The position numbers were made by a program, and so were the translations under genes. A stretch of 45,990 bases of DNA, taken from positions 1 through 45,990 of the forward strand of contig NZ_JAAXKX010000026.1 in the NCBI RefSeq assembly GCF_012276755.1, given 5' to 3'. Of the stretch, positions 9,336-16,759 are shown in pieces. Under the pieces are notes generated by a model. The model was given only the letters and a program-made list of their open reading frames with translations. It did no database searches and was not told the DNA's origin. This DNA is from Marichromatium bheemlicum (GTDB lineage: Bacteria > Pseudomonadota > Gammaproteobacteria > Chromatiales > Chromatiaceae). The stretch's first letter is position 1. Every line of letters starts with the position of its first letter.

Positions 9336-10880
9336 ATGTCCATCGCCGCCCCGAGTCGCCCCGCTGCCGAGTCCATCGACTGGCGCCCGATCGCGCTGCT
9401 GATCCTCGCGCTGAGCGCACTGCGCCTGGCCATCGCCGCGCTCCTGCCGGTCACCCAGGACGAGGCCTACTACTTCGACTGGGCGCGCGCGCTCGGCTGG
9501 GGCTATTTCGATCACCCGCCCGGGGTCGCAGCGCTCGGGCTCGGCACCCTGCTCGAGCCCGGCTCGGCGCTCGCCGCGCGGCTCGGCACCCTGCTCGCCG
9601 GCGCCCTCACCCTGGTGGTACTCGCACGGCTCTACTGGCGCGCCGGGCTGACCACCACCGCCACCCTGGCGAGTGCGCTGCTGCTCGCCTGCGCCACCCT
9701 GCCGGGGCTGATCGGCGGCGTCGTCACCACCCCGGACACCGTGCTCGCGCTGGCCTGGGCGCTGGCCCTGCACGAGGCCGAGCGCGCCCTCGGCGGTGCG
9801 CGCCGGCGCTGGGTCACGGCGGGGATCGCCGTCGGTATCGGGCTGCTCGGCAAGTACACCATGGTGCTGATCGGGCCGGTGCTGCTGTGGGCGATCCTCT
9901 GGGTCGACCCGCGCGCGCTGCGCACCCGCTGGCCCTATCTCGGTGCGCTGGCCGCGCTGCTGGTGTTCGCCCCCAACCTGTGGTGGAACGCCAGCCACGA
10001 CTGGCTGAGCCTCGGCTTCCAGCTCGGCCACGGGCTCTCCACCGAGCTGGCCGCACCCGAGACCCTGGGCGCCGGCACCATGGCCCACAGCGGCCCGCAG
10101 ACGCTCGTCGAGCGCCTGGCGAGCCTCGGCGGTTATCTCGGCGCCCAGCTCGCCTTCTGGGGGCTGCTGATCCCGGCGCTGGTGATGGCGCTGCGCGGCG
10201 CGGGCGGCGCGCCGCCGCGCCCGCCGCTCATCCGTCACGCCCGCGCCCTGCTGATCGCCGCGACCCTGTTCCCGCTCGGCTTCTTCGCCGTCATCGCCAG
10301 CTTCAGCGAGGTCGAGGCCAACTGGCCGGTGGTCTATCTGCTCGCCGCCCCGGCGCTGCTCGCACCGCGACTGCTGCAACGACCGCGCTGGCTGCTCGGC
10401 GGCGCCGGGGCCAACCTCGTCCTGGTCACGCTCTATGCGGTGCACGCGGCGAGCGCCGCGCTGCCGCTGCCCGACAGCGCCAACCGGGTGCTGCGCGAGA
10501 CCCACGGCTTCGCCGCGCTGGCCGAGGTCGCCGCCGGGCTCGACGCCCCGGTCCATGCCGACCGCTATCAGCTCGTCGCGATGCTGCGCTTCCACGCCCC
10601 GAGGCTTGCGGCCACCACCAGCCAGTGGCCGGGACTGCACCGCCCCTCGGAGTATCTGCACGGGCGCATCGCGCCACGGCTCGACCCGGCGCGCATCGAC
10701 CAGCCCTTCTGGCTGGTCTCGCGCGCCGGTCATCCGCCCGCGCTCCCCGGCTTCCGGGTGACCGAGCGGCGCATCCTCCAGGATTGCGCGGGACAGCCGC
10801 TCCACCAGGGGGCGAGCGCGCCCTGCGCGCGACCGCTCCACGTCTGGCGGCTCTATCGCTACGCCCCGCTCGGCGACTGA
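9336..10880 (+). CDS. GT39/ArnT-type membrane glycosyltransferase
   Basis: A 514-residue polytopic inner-membrane protein with about 10-12 hydrophobic helices. The first periplasmic loop contains VTQDEAYYFDWAR. Its Asp-Glu pair is the catalytic signature of the PMT/ArnT superfamily, which transfers a sugar from a polyprenyl-phosphate donor to lipid A, protein or glycan. The GWGYFDHPPGVAAL loop is also typical of this group. The acceptor is unknown. I chose the ATG at 9336, just before the first helix; the longer frame upstream overlaps the start of the divergent GT2 gene. It ends 7 bp from the convergent hydrolase gene. Confidence 0.85.
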   Translation: MSIAAPSRPAAESIDWRPIALLILALSALRLAIAALLPVTQDEAYYFDWARALGWGYFDHPPGVAALGLGTLLEPGSALAARLGTLLAGALTLVVLARLYWRAGLTTTATLASALLLACATLPGLIGGVVTTPDTVLALAWALALHEAERALGGARRRWVTAGIAVGIGLLGKYTMVLIGPVLLWAILWVDPRALRTRWPYLGALAALLVFAPNLWWNASHDWLSLGFQLGHGLSTELAAPETLGAGTMAHSGPQTLVERLASLGGYLGAQLAFWGLLIPALVMALRGAGGAPPRPPLIRHARALLIAATLFPLGFFAVIASFSEVEANWPVVYLLAAPALLAPRLLQRPRWLLGGAGANLVLVTLYAVHAASAALPLPDSANRVLRETHGFAALAEVAAGLDAPVHADRYQLVAMLRFHAPRLAATTSQWPGLHRPSEYLHGRIAPRLDPARIDQPFWLVSRAGHPPALPGFRVTERRILQDCAGQPLHQGASAPCARPLHVWRLYRYAPLGD

Positions 10881-10894
10881 GCCGGGCTCAGTCG
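10874..10894. terminator. Hairpin spanning two convergent stop codons
   Basis: CGACTGAGCC (10874-10883) is the reverse complement of GGCTCAGTCG (10885-10894). TGA at 10878-10880 ends the GT39 gene and TCA at 10888-10890 ends the minus-strand hydrolase. Both proteins therefore end in Asp-stop inside the same stem. No U-tract is present. Confidence 0.5.
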
Positions 10895-12138
10895 AGACGC
10901 TCGTCGTCGAGTTCGCTGTGGATCAGCATCAGTGATTCGAGCGAGCGGTTGACCGGGGCACGCTCGGCGATCTCCAGCAACCGTGCCCGCTGCCCGGCGG
11001 TGAGATGGCCGAGCAGGTTGATGCGTTGCTGCACCCGATCGACGCGGACCTCCTCGCGTTCGCAGGCGGTGCAGTCGGCGGCGTGACTGCGATCGAAGGC
11101 GAGGCGCACCTCGACGTCGTCGAGCTCCCAGCCCTTGGCAGTGGCGTATTCACGCAACGTCATCGAGGTGCAGGCGCCGAGCGCCATCAGCATCAATTCA
11201 TAGGGGTCAGGACCCAGCCCGCTGCCGCCGACGGCCGGCGGCTGATCGGCGAGCAACTGATGGCGACCGGTATAGAGTCCACGGAGGAAGCGGGCGTGCA
11301 GCTCAGTGACCAGCACCTCGCCCTTGCCCACCTTGGGCGCGGTGCCCAGGCTCTGTTCGAAGCGATGACCACCGAGCCCGAGATAGCGACTGGCCCAGGC
11401 CACCAGGGTCTCGGCGACGTACTCGGCGTCCTCGCGATCGCTGAGCATATGATCGGCGTTGTCGAGCGAGATGAAGCTCTTGGGGTGACGCGCGGCCTGA
11501 TAGATCTTGGCCGCCTCGTCGATCGAGACGATGGTGTCGAGCGGCGAGTGGAACACCAGCAGGGGCCGCCCGAGCTCACGGATGTGATCGGCCGCACCGT
11601 ACTGCGCGAGGTCCTCCAGCAACTGCTTGCGGATGCGGAAACGGCGCAGCCCGATCTTGACCTCGGCCTCGCCGCGCGCCTCGAGCTCGTCGCGGGCATC
11701 GCTCAACAGGTGCTGGACGTGCGAGGCGGTGGCCGGCGCGGCGATGGTCACCACCGCCTCGACCGAGGGTAGCTGGGGCGCGGCGGCGAGCACCGCCGCG
11801 CCACCAAGACTGTGACCGATGAGCAGCGCCGGGGCCTGGAAGTCCTCCTCGAGCTTACGCGCCGCCGCCAGCAGGTCCTCGACGTTGGAGGAGAAATTGG
11901 TGTTGGCGAAGTCGCCGTCGCTGTTACCCAGCCCGGTGAAGTCGAAGCGCAGCACCGCGATCCCGCGATCGGCCAGGGCGCGACTGATCCGGCTCGCCGC
12001 GGCGATGTCCTTACTGCAGGTGAAACAGTGGGCGAAGAGCGCATAACGTCGCGTCGGCACCCGTTCCGGCGGCATCTCCAGCAGCCCCGCCAGCCGATGC
12101 CCTGCGGCGTTCGGAAACTCGAGCTTGATACGTGGCAT
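10888..12138 (-). CDS. Bifunctional alpha/beta hydrolase / OsmC-family protein
   Basis: A 416-residue fusion. Residues 1-255 are an alpha/beta hydrolase: nucleophile Ser110 in GHSLGG, likely Asp201 (SPLDTIVS) and His230 (NADHML). Residues 270-416 are an OsmC/Ohr-like domain with Cys323 in LGACTSMTLREYA, plus an unusual CTAC pair at 356-359. OsmC proteins reduce organic hydroperoxides through cysteines; this fusion type is widespread in Proteobacteria and is usually linked to peroxide or osmotic stress. Whether the Cys pair substitutes for a classical OsmC dithiol cannot be told here. The ATG at 12138 is preceded by GAGGAGATCGGA. No operon partner is visible. The 261 bp upstream hold no gene. 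Confidence 0.9.
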   Translation of the reverse strand: MPRIKLEFPNAAGHRLAGLLEMPPERVPTRRYALFAHCFTCSKDIAAASRISRALADRGIAVLRFDFTGLGNSDGDFANTNFSSNVEDLLAAARKLEEDFQAPALLIGHSLGGAAVLAAAPQLPSVEAVVTIAAPATASHVQHLLSDARDELEARGEAEVKIGLRRFRIRKQLLEDLAQYGAADHIRELGRPLLVFHSPLDTIVSIDEAAKIYQAARHPKSFISLDNADHMLSDREDAEYVAETLVAWASRYLGLGGHRFEQSLGTAPKVGKGEVLVTELHARFLRGLYTGRHQLLADQPPAVGGSGLGPDPYELMLMALGACTSMTLREYATAKGWELDDVEVRLAFDRSHAADCTACEREEVRVDRVQQRINLLGHLTAGQRARLLEIAERAPVNRSLESLMLIHSELDDERLD

Positions 12139-12399
12139 TCCGATCTCCTCGGTGTCTTCTCGTGCGAATCGCTATCCAACCGACCACCCGTGCAGACTGC
12201 GTGCGCGGATCGTCCATTCATCAAAATCGATACAGCTGAGGTCTGTCGTGGCCATGCCACGGCAAGCCCGCCATCCTCTCGCATCCGCGGGCGCGGTTCC
12301 AGTCGATCGCACACGTTACGCAGGGTTTTTGCCCTGACGATCGGCGCACAACCGCAAGCACAGCGATTGGTGTCCATCGCAGCGGGTTGGTTCAGGATT

Positions 12400-13230
12400 T
12401 CAGTGCGAGCGAGAGGGGGTGTTGGCGGGCACGCCGAGGATCCACCCCTCGATCGCGGCACAGGCGCGCGCGACCGGGTCGAGCGGCGGCGAGAACCAGG
12501 CGCCGAGCCGGCCGGCACGGTCCTCACGTGCCAGCCACAAGGCCACGGCGCGGGCATCGCACTGATCCAGGGTGAGCCCGATGCAATCGCCATCGTCGCG
12601 ATAGAGTGCGGGATAGGCCTCGACCAGCACCGACCGGCCCGGTGCCGGACACCAACCCTCGAACGGCCAGCAGTGCAGCCGCTCGCCGAGACGCGCGCGC
12701 AGCAGCCGCACCCAGGGCAGCCCGGCATGGGTCGACTTGGCCACCGACCCGGGCACATCGAAATGGAACACCGACTTGGCACCGCCGGCGCGCTGCTCGC
12801 AGAGCCGCCGCCAGCGCGCCTCACCACCGCGCGCGGCCCCGGCCCCCACACGTCCGCGGCGCACGTCCTCGACCCTGACACCGACGCCATCGGTCGGCCA
12901 GTGGCATTGGAAGTCGTCGAGGAAGCTCGGCCAGTCGCGCGCGAGTCCGTGGACATCGAAATAACGCAGCGGGAAGGACAGCGCGTGATCGATCCCGACT
13001 ACGGTCGGCACCGGCTCGCGCAACCGCGCCTCGAGCCACGCGGCAAGGGCGCGACGGCTCCAGCGCTGGGATCGCCCCTCAGGGAAGACCTCGAACGGCT
13101 GGTCGTCGTCGCCGTCGAGCTGGTAGAGACGAATGCCGGCCAGTCGCTGCTCCGGGGAGCCGGCCCCCGAATAATCGATTCCCAGATAGCGCGAGAAGAC
13201 GCCACCAGCGGCATGGATGGGTGCAGGCAT
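12400..13230 (-). CDS. DUF429-like protein (predicted RNase H-fold nuclease)
   Basis: A 276-residue protein resembling the DUF429 family: an acidic residue near the start (YLGIDYSGAG), a second motif with VVGIDHALSFP, and a C-terminal stretch with DAxAxALWLA (DQCDARAVALWLARED) and AIEGWILG. This layout fits a predicted RNase H-like fold with spaced Asp residues. The substrate is unknown. The ATG at 13230 is the chosen start; a later GTG or ATG cannot be excluded. It lies just downstream of the tRNA cluster on the same strand and is separated from it by a strong terminator. Confidence 0.75.
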   Translation of the reverse strand: MPAPIHAAGGVFSRYLGIDYSGAGSPEQRLAGIRLYQLDGDDDQPFEVFPEGRSQRWSRRALAAWLEARLREPVPTVVGIDHALSFPLRYFDVHGLARDWPSFLDDFQCHWPTDGVGVRVEDVRRGRVGAGAARGGEARWRRLCEQRAGGAKSVFHFDVPGSVAKSTHAGLPWVRLLRARLGERLHCWPFEGWCPAPGRSVLVEAYPALYRDDGDCIGLTLDQCDARAVALWLAREDRAGRLGAWFSPPLDPVARACAAIEGWILGVPANTPSRSH

Positions 13231-13284
13231 GGATGGTTCCTACAGCAATGACCGGAACGCGCGGCCTTGCGCGCCCCAAACGCA

Positions 13285-13320
13285 AAAACGGGCTAGCCAC
13301 CAGAGCGGCTAGCCCGTTTT
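13285..13320 (-). terminator. Bidirectional intrinsic terminator of the tRNA cluster
   Basis: AAAACGGGCTAGCC (13285-13298) pairs perfectly with GGCTAGCCCGTTTT (13307-13320) around an 8-base loop. The T-rich ends on both strands make it effective in either direction. It lies 6 bp past the 3' end of the last tRNA-Glu and before the DUF429-like gene. Confidence 0.9.
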
Positions 13321-13326
13321 GCTTGT

Positions 13327-13402
13327 TGGCGTCCCCACGGGGGTTCGAACCCCGGTTACCGCCGTGAGAGGGCGGTGTCCTAGGCCGCTAGACGATGGGG
13401 AC
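13327..13402 (-). tRNA. tRNA-Glu(CUC)
   Basis: On the minus strand a 76-nt cloverleaf begins GTCCCCATCG and ends with an encoded CCA. The acceptor arm GTCCCCA/TGGGGAC is perfect. The anticodon loop CTCTCAC inside stem CCGCC/GGCGG gives anticodon CUC. It is the last gene of the cluster Ala-Glu-Ala-Glu. Confidence 0.95.
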
Positions 13403-13462
13403 TGAAACCTGGTCTCAGTCAAGACCGGGCCTGCCTAGGCGATCCGGTCCACATGCTGAATT

Positions 13463-13538
13463 TGGTGGAGCCAGGCGGGATCGAACCGCCGACCTCAACA
13501 CTGCCAGTGTTGCGCTCTCCCAGCTGAGCTATGGCCCC
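13463..13538 (-). tRNA. tRNA-Ala(GGC)
   Basis: 76-nt minus-strand cloverleaf, GGGGCCATAGCTCAGCTGGG at the 5' end, encoded CCA. The anticodon arm CAACA-CTGGCAG-TGTTG gives GGC. It is the same gene as the copy at 13724-13799. Confidence 0.96.
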
Positions 13539-13585
13539 AATGTTTTTAGGTGTAGCCAGCTGATTGGCTAAACCATTATGCTTGT

Positions 13586-13661
13586 TGGCGTCCCCACGGG
13601 GGTTCGAACCCCGGTTACCGCCGTGAAAGGGCGGTGTCCTAGGCCACTAGACGATGGGGAC
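13586..13661 (-). tRNA. tRNA-Glu(UUC)
   Basis: 76-nt minus-strand cloverleaf almost identical to the Glu copy at 13327. The anticodon loop is CTTTCAC, giving anticodon UUC. Another difference is in the D arm (AGTGG versus AGCGG). Encoded CCA present. Confidence 0.96.
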
Positions 13662-13723
13662 TGAAACTTTTCAGTCTTGCAGATCGGGCCTGCCTAGGCG
13701 ATCCGATCCAAACTACCGAATTT

Positions 13724-13799
13724 TGGTGGAGCCAGGCGGGATCGAACCGCCGACCTCAACACTGCCAGTGTTGCGCTCTCCCAGCTGAGCTATGGCCCC
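13724..13799 (-). tRNA. tRNA-Ala(GGC)
   Basis: First gene of the four-tRNA transcript on the minus strand; body identical to the copy at 13463-13538 as far as compared, with anticodon GGC and encoded CCA. The Glu-Ala unit is duplicated with a period of about 260 bp. The spacer between members retains the shared block GGGCCTGCCTAGGCGATCCG. Confidence 0.96.
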
Positions 13800-13878
13800 A
13801 GCGACCTGAGACCACGTATGCTACGCACATCTTTTTGCTTTGTCTACCCCCGCACGGAAATTTTTTTCGATATGTCGG

Positions 13879-13904
13879 TCTGAAGGGGGAAGACCCAGCC
13901 CCAT
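13879..13904 (+). promoter_or_regulatory. Sigma-32-like heat-shock promoter of htpX
   Basis: TCTGAA (13879-13884), 14 bp, CCCCAT (13899-13904). This matches the sigma-32 consensus CTTGAA-N13-17-CCCCAT in the -10 hexamer completely and in the -35 at five of six positions if one transposition is allowed, four if not. It lies 57 bp before the htpX start. HtpX is a classic heat-shock membrane protease, so the placement makes sense. Confidence 0.6.
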
Positions 13905-13960
13905 CGGTTCATGTAACCGATCGATAGTTCTCTTATCCGACGATCCAGGAGCCTTGTTCC

Positions 13961-14830
13961 ATGATGCGTATCTTCCTCTTCCTGGCGACCAACCTTGCGG
14001 TACTGGTCGTCATCAGCGTGGCCTTCCGCCTGTTCGGGATCGATGGCGTGATCCAGCAGGGCGGGCTCGACATGGGCGCACTCCTGCTGATGGCGACGAT
14101 CATCGGTTTCAGCGGCTCGCTGATCTCGCTGTTCCTCTCCAAGACCCTGGCCAAGCACGGCATGCGGGTGCAGATCATCGAGCGCCCGTCGACACCCTTT
14201 GAGCAGTGGCTGCTCGAGATCGTGGCCAGCCAGTCCGAGCGCGCCGGTATCCGCATGCCCGAGGTCGGCATCTTCGACTCGCCCCAGCCCAATGCCTTCG
14301 CCACCGGCTGGAACCGTAACGACGCCCTGGTCGCCGTCAGCACCGGGCTGCTCCAGCACATGAACAAGGCCGAGATCGAGGCAGTGGTCGGCCACGAGAT
14401 CAGCCACGTAGCCAACGGCGACATGGTCACCCTGGCGCTGATCCAGGGGGTGGTCAACACCTTCGTGGTGTTCCTCGCGCGGATCATCGGTCACACCGTC
14501 GACCGGGTGATCTTCAAGAACGAGGAAGGACCGGGGATCGGCTACTTCGTCGTCTCGATCATCGCCGAGATCCTGCTCTCGGTGCTCGCCACCATGATCG
14601 TGATGTGGTTCTCACGCTATCGCGAGTTCCACGCCGACGCTGGCGGCGCTCGACTCACCAGCCGTCACCAGATGGCCGATGCGCTGCGTGCGTTGCAGCG
14701 GATCCACGAGCCGCAAGACCTGCCGGCCAAGGAGTTCGCCGCCTTCGGCATCTCCGGCAAGATCGGTAGCCTGTTCAGTAGCCACCCGCCGCTCGAACGG
14801 CGCATCGCTGCGCTCGAACAGGCGGCCTGA
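13961..14830 (+). CDS. htpX: Membrane zinc metalloprotease HtpX
   Basis: M48-family protease that degrades misfolded inner-membrane proteins together with FtsH. The protein has 289 residues. There are two N-terminal helices (about 4-26 and 38-60), the zinc motif HEISH (145-149), two further helices (about 155-175 and 190-215) and the third ligand Glu in YREFHADAGGA near 222. The start MMRIF is the same as in characterised HtpX proteins and AGGAG lies 9 bp upstream. A sigma-32-like promoter precedes it. It converges on the glutathione peroxidase gene; a G/C-rich stem (14842-14863) lies between. Confidence 0.97.
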   Translation: MMRIFLFLATNLAVLVVISVAFRLFGIDGVIQQGGLDMGALLLMATIIGFSGSLISLFLSKTLAKHGMRVQIIERPSTPFEQWLLEIVASQSERAGIRMPEVGIFDSPQPNAFATGWNRNDALVAVSTGLLQHMNKAEIEAVVGHEISHVANGDMVTLALIQGVVNTFVVFLARIIGHTVDRVIFKNEEGPGIGYFVVSIIAEILLSVLATMIVMWFSRYREFHADAGGARLTSRHQMADALRALQRIHEPQDLPAKEFAAFGISGKIGSLFSSHPPLERRIAALEQAA

Positions 14831-14841
14831 CCCCCCCCCTT

Positions 14842-14863
14842 GCCCCGGCCCAGGCGCCGGGGC
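14842..14863. terminator. GC-rich stem-loop between htpX and the peroxidase gene
   Basis: GCCCCGG (14842-14848) and CCGGGGC (14857-14863) flank an 8-base loop. The hairpin lies between two convergent genes and could serve both, but no U-tract follows. A run of nine C directly follows the htpX stop codon. Confidence 0.4.
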
Positions 14864-14877
14864 GCGCCCACCCCGCC

Positions 14878-15420
14878 TCACAGCAAACGCTCGATCGCCC
14901 GCACCAACCGACCGCTCTGCGGCTTGGTGATGCTCGAATAGCTCTCGACCAGATTGCCCTCGCGATCGATCAGATACTTGTAGAAGTTCCACTTCGGATA
15001 AGGCGCCCCGGCCGCGGCCAGGCGCTCGAACAGGGGCGCGGCGCGACCACGCTTGACGCTGACCTTCTCGAACATCGGAAACTCGACCGAATAGGTCAGA
15101 CGACAGAAGTCGCGGATCTCGGCCTCGTCACCCGGCTCCTGGTTGGCGAAATCGTTGGAGGGGAAGCCGAGCACCACCAGACCACGATCGGCATAATCGC
15201 GATAGAGCGCCTCCAGTCCCTCGTACTGCGGGGTGAAACCGCACTTGCTGGCGGTATTGACCACCAGGATCACCTTGCCCTGATAGGCCTCACAGAGATT
15301 GACCCGTTCGTCCCCGGCGAGCCGGCGCACCTCCAAATCGAGTAGTGACGAACAGGCCGGGGACTCGGCCGCGACCTGGGTGGCCGCGGCCAGACCGAGC
15401 GCAAACAATGGCAGTCTCAT
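14878..15420 (-). CDS. Exported glutathione peroxidase-like protein
   Basis: Thiol peroxidase of the glutathione-peroxidase family, 180 residues. A signal peptide (LPLFALGLAAATQVAAES) predicts a periplasmic location. The peroxidatic Cys60 lies in VVNTASKCGFTPQY, followed by the GFPSNDFANQEPG motif with the catalytic Gln and by KWNFYKYL with the catalytic Trp and Asn. The residue at the active site is Cys, not selenocysteine. A periplasmic member would use thioredoxin-like partners more plausibly than glutathione; this is inference. Its own Shine-Dalgarno (CAGGAGAG) precedes the ATG at 15420. Confidence 0.92.
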   Translation of the reverse strand: MRLPLFALGLAAATQVAAESPACSSLLDLEVRRLAGDERVNLCEAYQGKVILVVNTASKCGFTPQYEGLEALYRDYADRGLVVLGFPSNDFANQEPGDEAEIRDFCRLTYSVEFPMFEKVSVKRGRAAPLFERLAAAGAPYPKWNFYKYLIDREGNLVESYSSITKPQSGRLVRAIERLL

Positions 15421-15606
15421 GATGGGGCTCTCCTGAGGTATCGACGAACATGGGGCGAGACATGGCGCCCGCGTGCCTCATTGCAACGATTCCCTACCAA
15501 AACACTTGGAAAATTCACGCCACGCGCCCACCTCCCCTACTCCAACACAGCACAACGGCCCTGGACAGACACACGGGGCATGCAGCACAGCATTCGAGGA
15601 GCCAAG

Positions 15607-16350
15607 ATGAGCGACTGGGTCAAAGGCAGGGTAGCGGCCAAGCAACAATGGGCCGAGGGGCTCTACAGCATGCGCTTCGAGGCGACCCTCGAGCCCTTCA
15701 GCGCCGGGCAATACATCAAGGTGGCGATGGACATCGATGGCGAGCGCGTCGGGCGCCCCTACTCACTGGTCAATCCGCCCGAGCAGGCCGAACCCGAGAT
15801 CTACTTCAACGCCATCCCCGAAGGGCCGCTCACCCCCCGGCTCTCCGACCTCGAGCCGGGCGACACCGTCTGGCTCAGCGCCCGAGCCAGCGGCATCTTC
15901 ACCCTCGACACCGTGCAACCGGCCAAGACACTGTGGCTGCTCGCCACCGGCACCGCGCTCGGGGTCTATCTCTCGATCCTGCGCACCGCCACGCCCTGGG
16001 AACAGTTCGAGCGCGTGGTCCTGGTCCACGGCGTGCGCCAGCCGAGCGACCTCACCTATGGCGACACCCTCGCCGAGATCGCCGAGCACCATGGCGAGCG
16101 CTTCACCTTCATCCCCGCGATCAGCCGCGCCGAGGCCCCGGACGCGCTCTATGGCCGCATCACCGACCTGCTGGTCTCGGGCTCCCTGGAGGCACGCGCC
16201 GGCGCCACCATCACCCCCGAGGACAGCCACGTCATGCTCTGCGGCAACTCGGCGATGATCAAGGAATCCAAGGCCATCCTCGAATCACGCGGACTCGAAC
16301 GCCACCGCCGCCACGCCCCGGGGCAGTACACCACCGAGCAGTATCATTGA
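15607..16350 (+). CDS. fpr: Ferredoxin-NADP reductase
   Basis: FAD enzyme exchanging electrons between NADPH and ferredoxin or flavodoxin, 247 residues. The FAD-binding RPYSLVNPP motif (near 57) and the NADPH-binding LLATGTALGVYLSIL region (about 117-131) are present, as is CGNSAMIKE near the C-terminus. The length and motifs match the bacterial Fpr class. The ATG at 15607 has GAGGAG five bases upstream; the longer open frame before it is not needed. It is monocistronic. The downstream 16351-16759 holds only repeats. Confidence 0.93.
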   Translation: MSDWVKGRVAAKQQWAEGLYSMRFEATLEPFSAGQYIKVAMDIDGERVGRPYSLVNPPEQAEPEIYFNAIPEGPLTPRLSDLEPGDTVWLSARASGIFTLDTVQPAKTLWLLATGTALGVYLSILRTATPWEQFERVVLVHGVRQPSDLTYGDTLAEIAEHHGERFTFIPAISRAEAPDALYGRITDLLVSGSLEARAGATITPEDSHVMLCGNSAMIKESKAILESRGLERHRRHAPGQYTTEQYH

Positions 16351-16359
16351 GAGCTGCTG

Positions 16360-16387
16360 CCAGCGGTCAGCCACCAGCCTCCAGTAA
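16360..16387. repeat. Degenerate CCAGC heptads after fpr
   Basis: Four 7-base units in register: CCAGCGG, TCAGCCA, CCAGCCT, CCAGTAA. They are followed by the opposite-strand forms CTGGTGG and CTG. This is a divergent member of the CCAGC heptamer family seen as perfect arrays at 24036 and 24471. Confidence 0.6.
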
Positions 16388-16413
16388 CGCTGGTGGCTGC
16401 TTTGAACCGCAAA

Positions 16414-16644
16414 GATACCGTCTTGCCCGTCAACCGCTGATCATATGCACCCTGGTGGCTGGGAGCTGACGGCTCAGGTCCGGACGTAGGTTGGGTTGCC
16501 AACGGCAACCCAACGCCGCGGTGTCGTCGATGTTGGGTTGCCCGTGCTGGGGTGGCGTTATGTCGCCGGGATGAGGCGGGCAACCCAACCTACGGGCTAG
16601 CGGCTGATTCAGACCGCGAAGATACCGTCTTGCCCGTCAACCGC
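16414..16644 (+). repeat. Pair of 24-bp direct repeats flanking a miniature element
   Basis: A 24-bp sequence beginning GATACCGTCTTGCCCGTCAA is identical at 16414-16437 and 16621-16644. In both copies it is preceded by ACCGC(A/G)AA and followed by a GATCAT-containing tail. The 110-bp inverted-repeat element at 16485-16594 lies between the two copies. Confidence 0.85.
16485..16594. mobile_element. MITE-like element with 16-bp terminal inverted repeats
   Basis: CGTAGGTTGGGTTGCC (16485-16500) is exactly inverted at 16579-16594. Inside, TTGGGTTGCC-AAC-GGCAACCCAA (16491-16513) is a second nested palindrome and a further TTGGGTTGCC follows near 16533. There is no coding capacity. GTAGGTTGGGTT-type repeats are dispersed in many bacteria; transposase-mobilised origin is inferred. 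A related element is at 24238-24304. Confidence 0.75.
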
Positions 16645-16669
16645 CGATCATGCACATCAGCCTCGCCGA

Positions 16670-16714
16670 CTGGAGGCTGGTGACTGGCGGCTGGCGACTG
16701 ACGGCTGGCCCCTG
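16670..16714. repeat. Mixed CTGG heptad array
   Basis: Six consecutive 7-base units: CTGGAGG, CTGGTGA, CTGGCGG, CTGGCGA, CTGACGG, CTGGCCC, then CTG. The periodicity is kept while the last three bases vary, unlike the homogeneous arrays elsewhere. Confidence 0.7.
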
Positions 16715-16759
16715 AAAAGTAGCTAGCAGCTCACAACCGACCGCTCCCCTCCCTCATCA

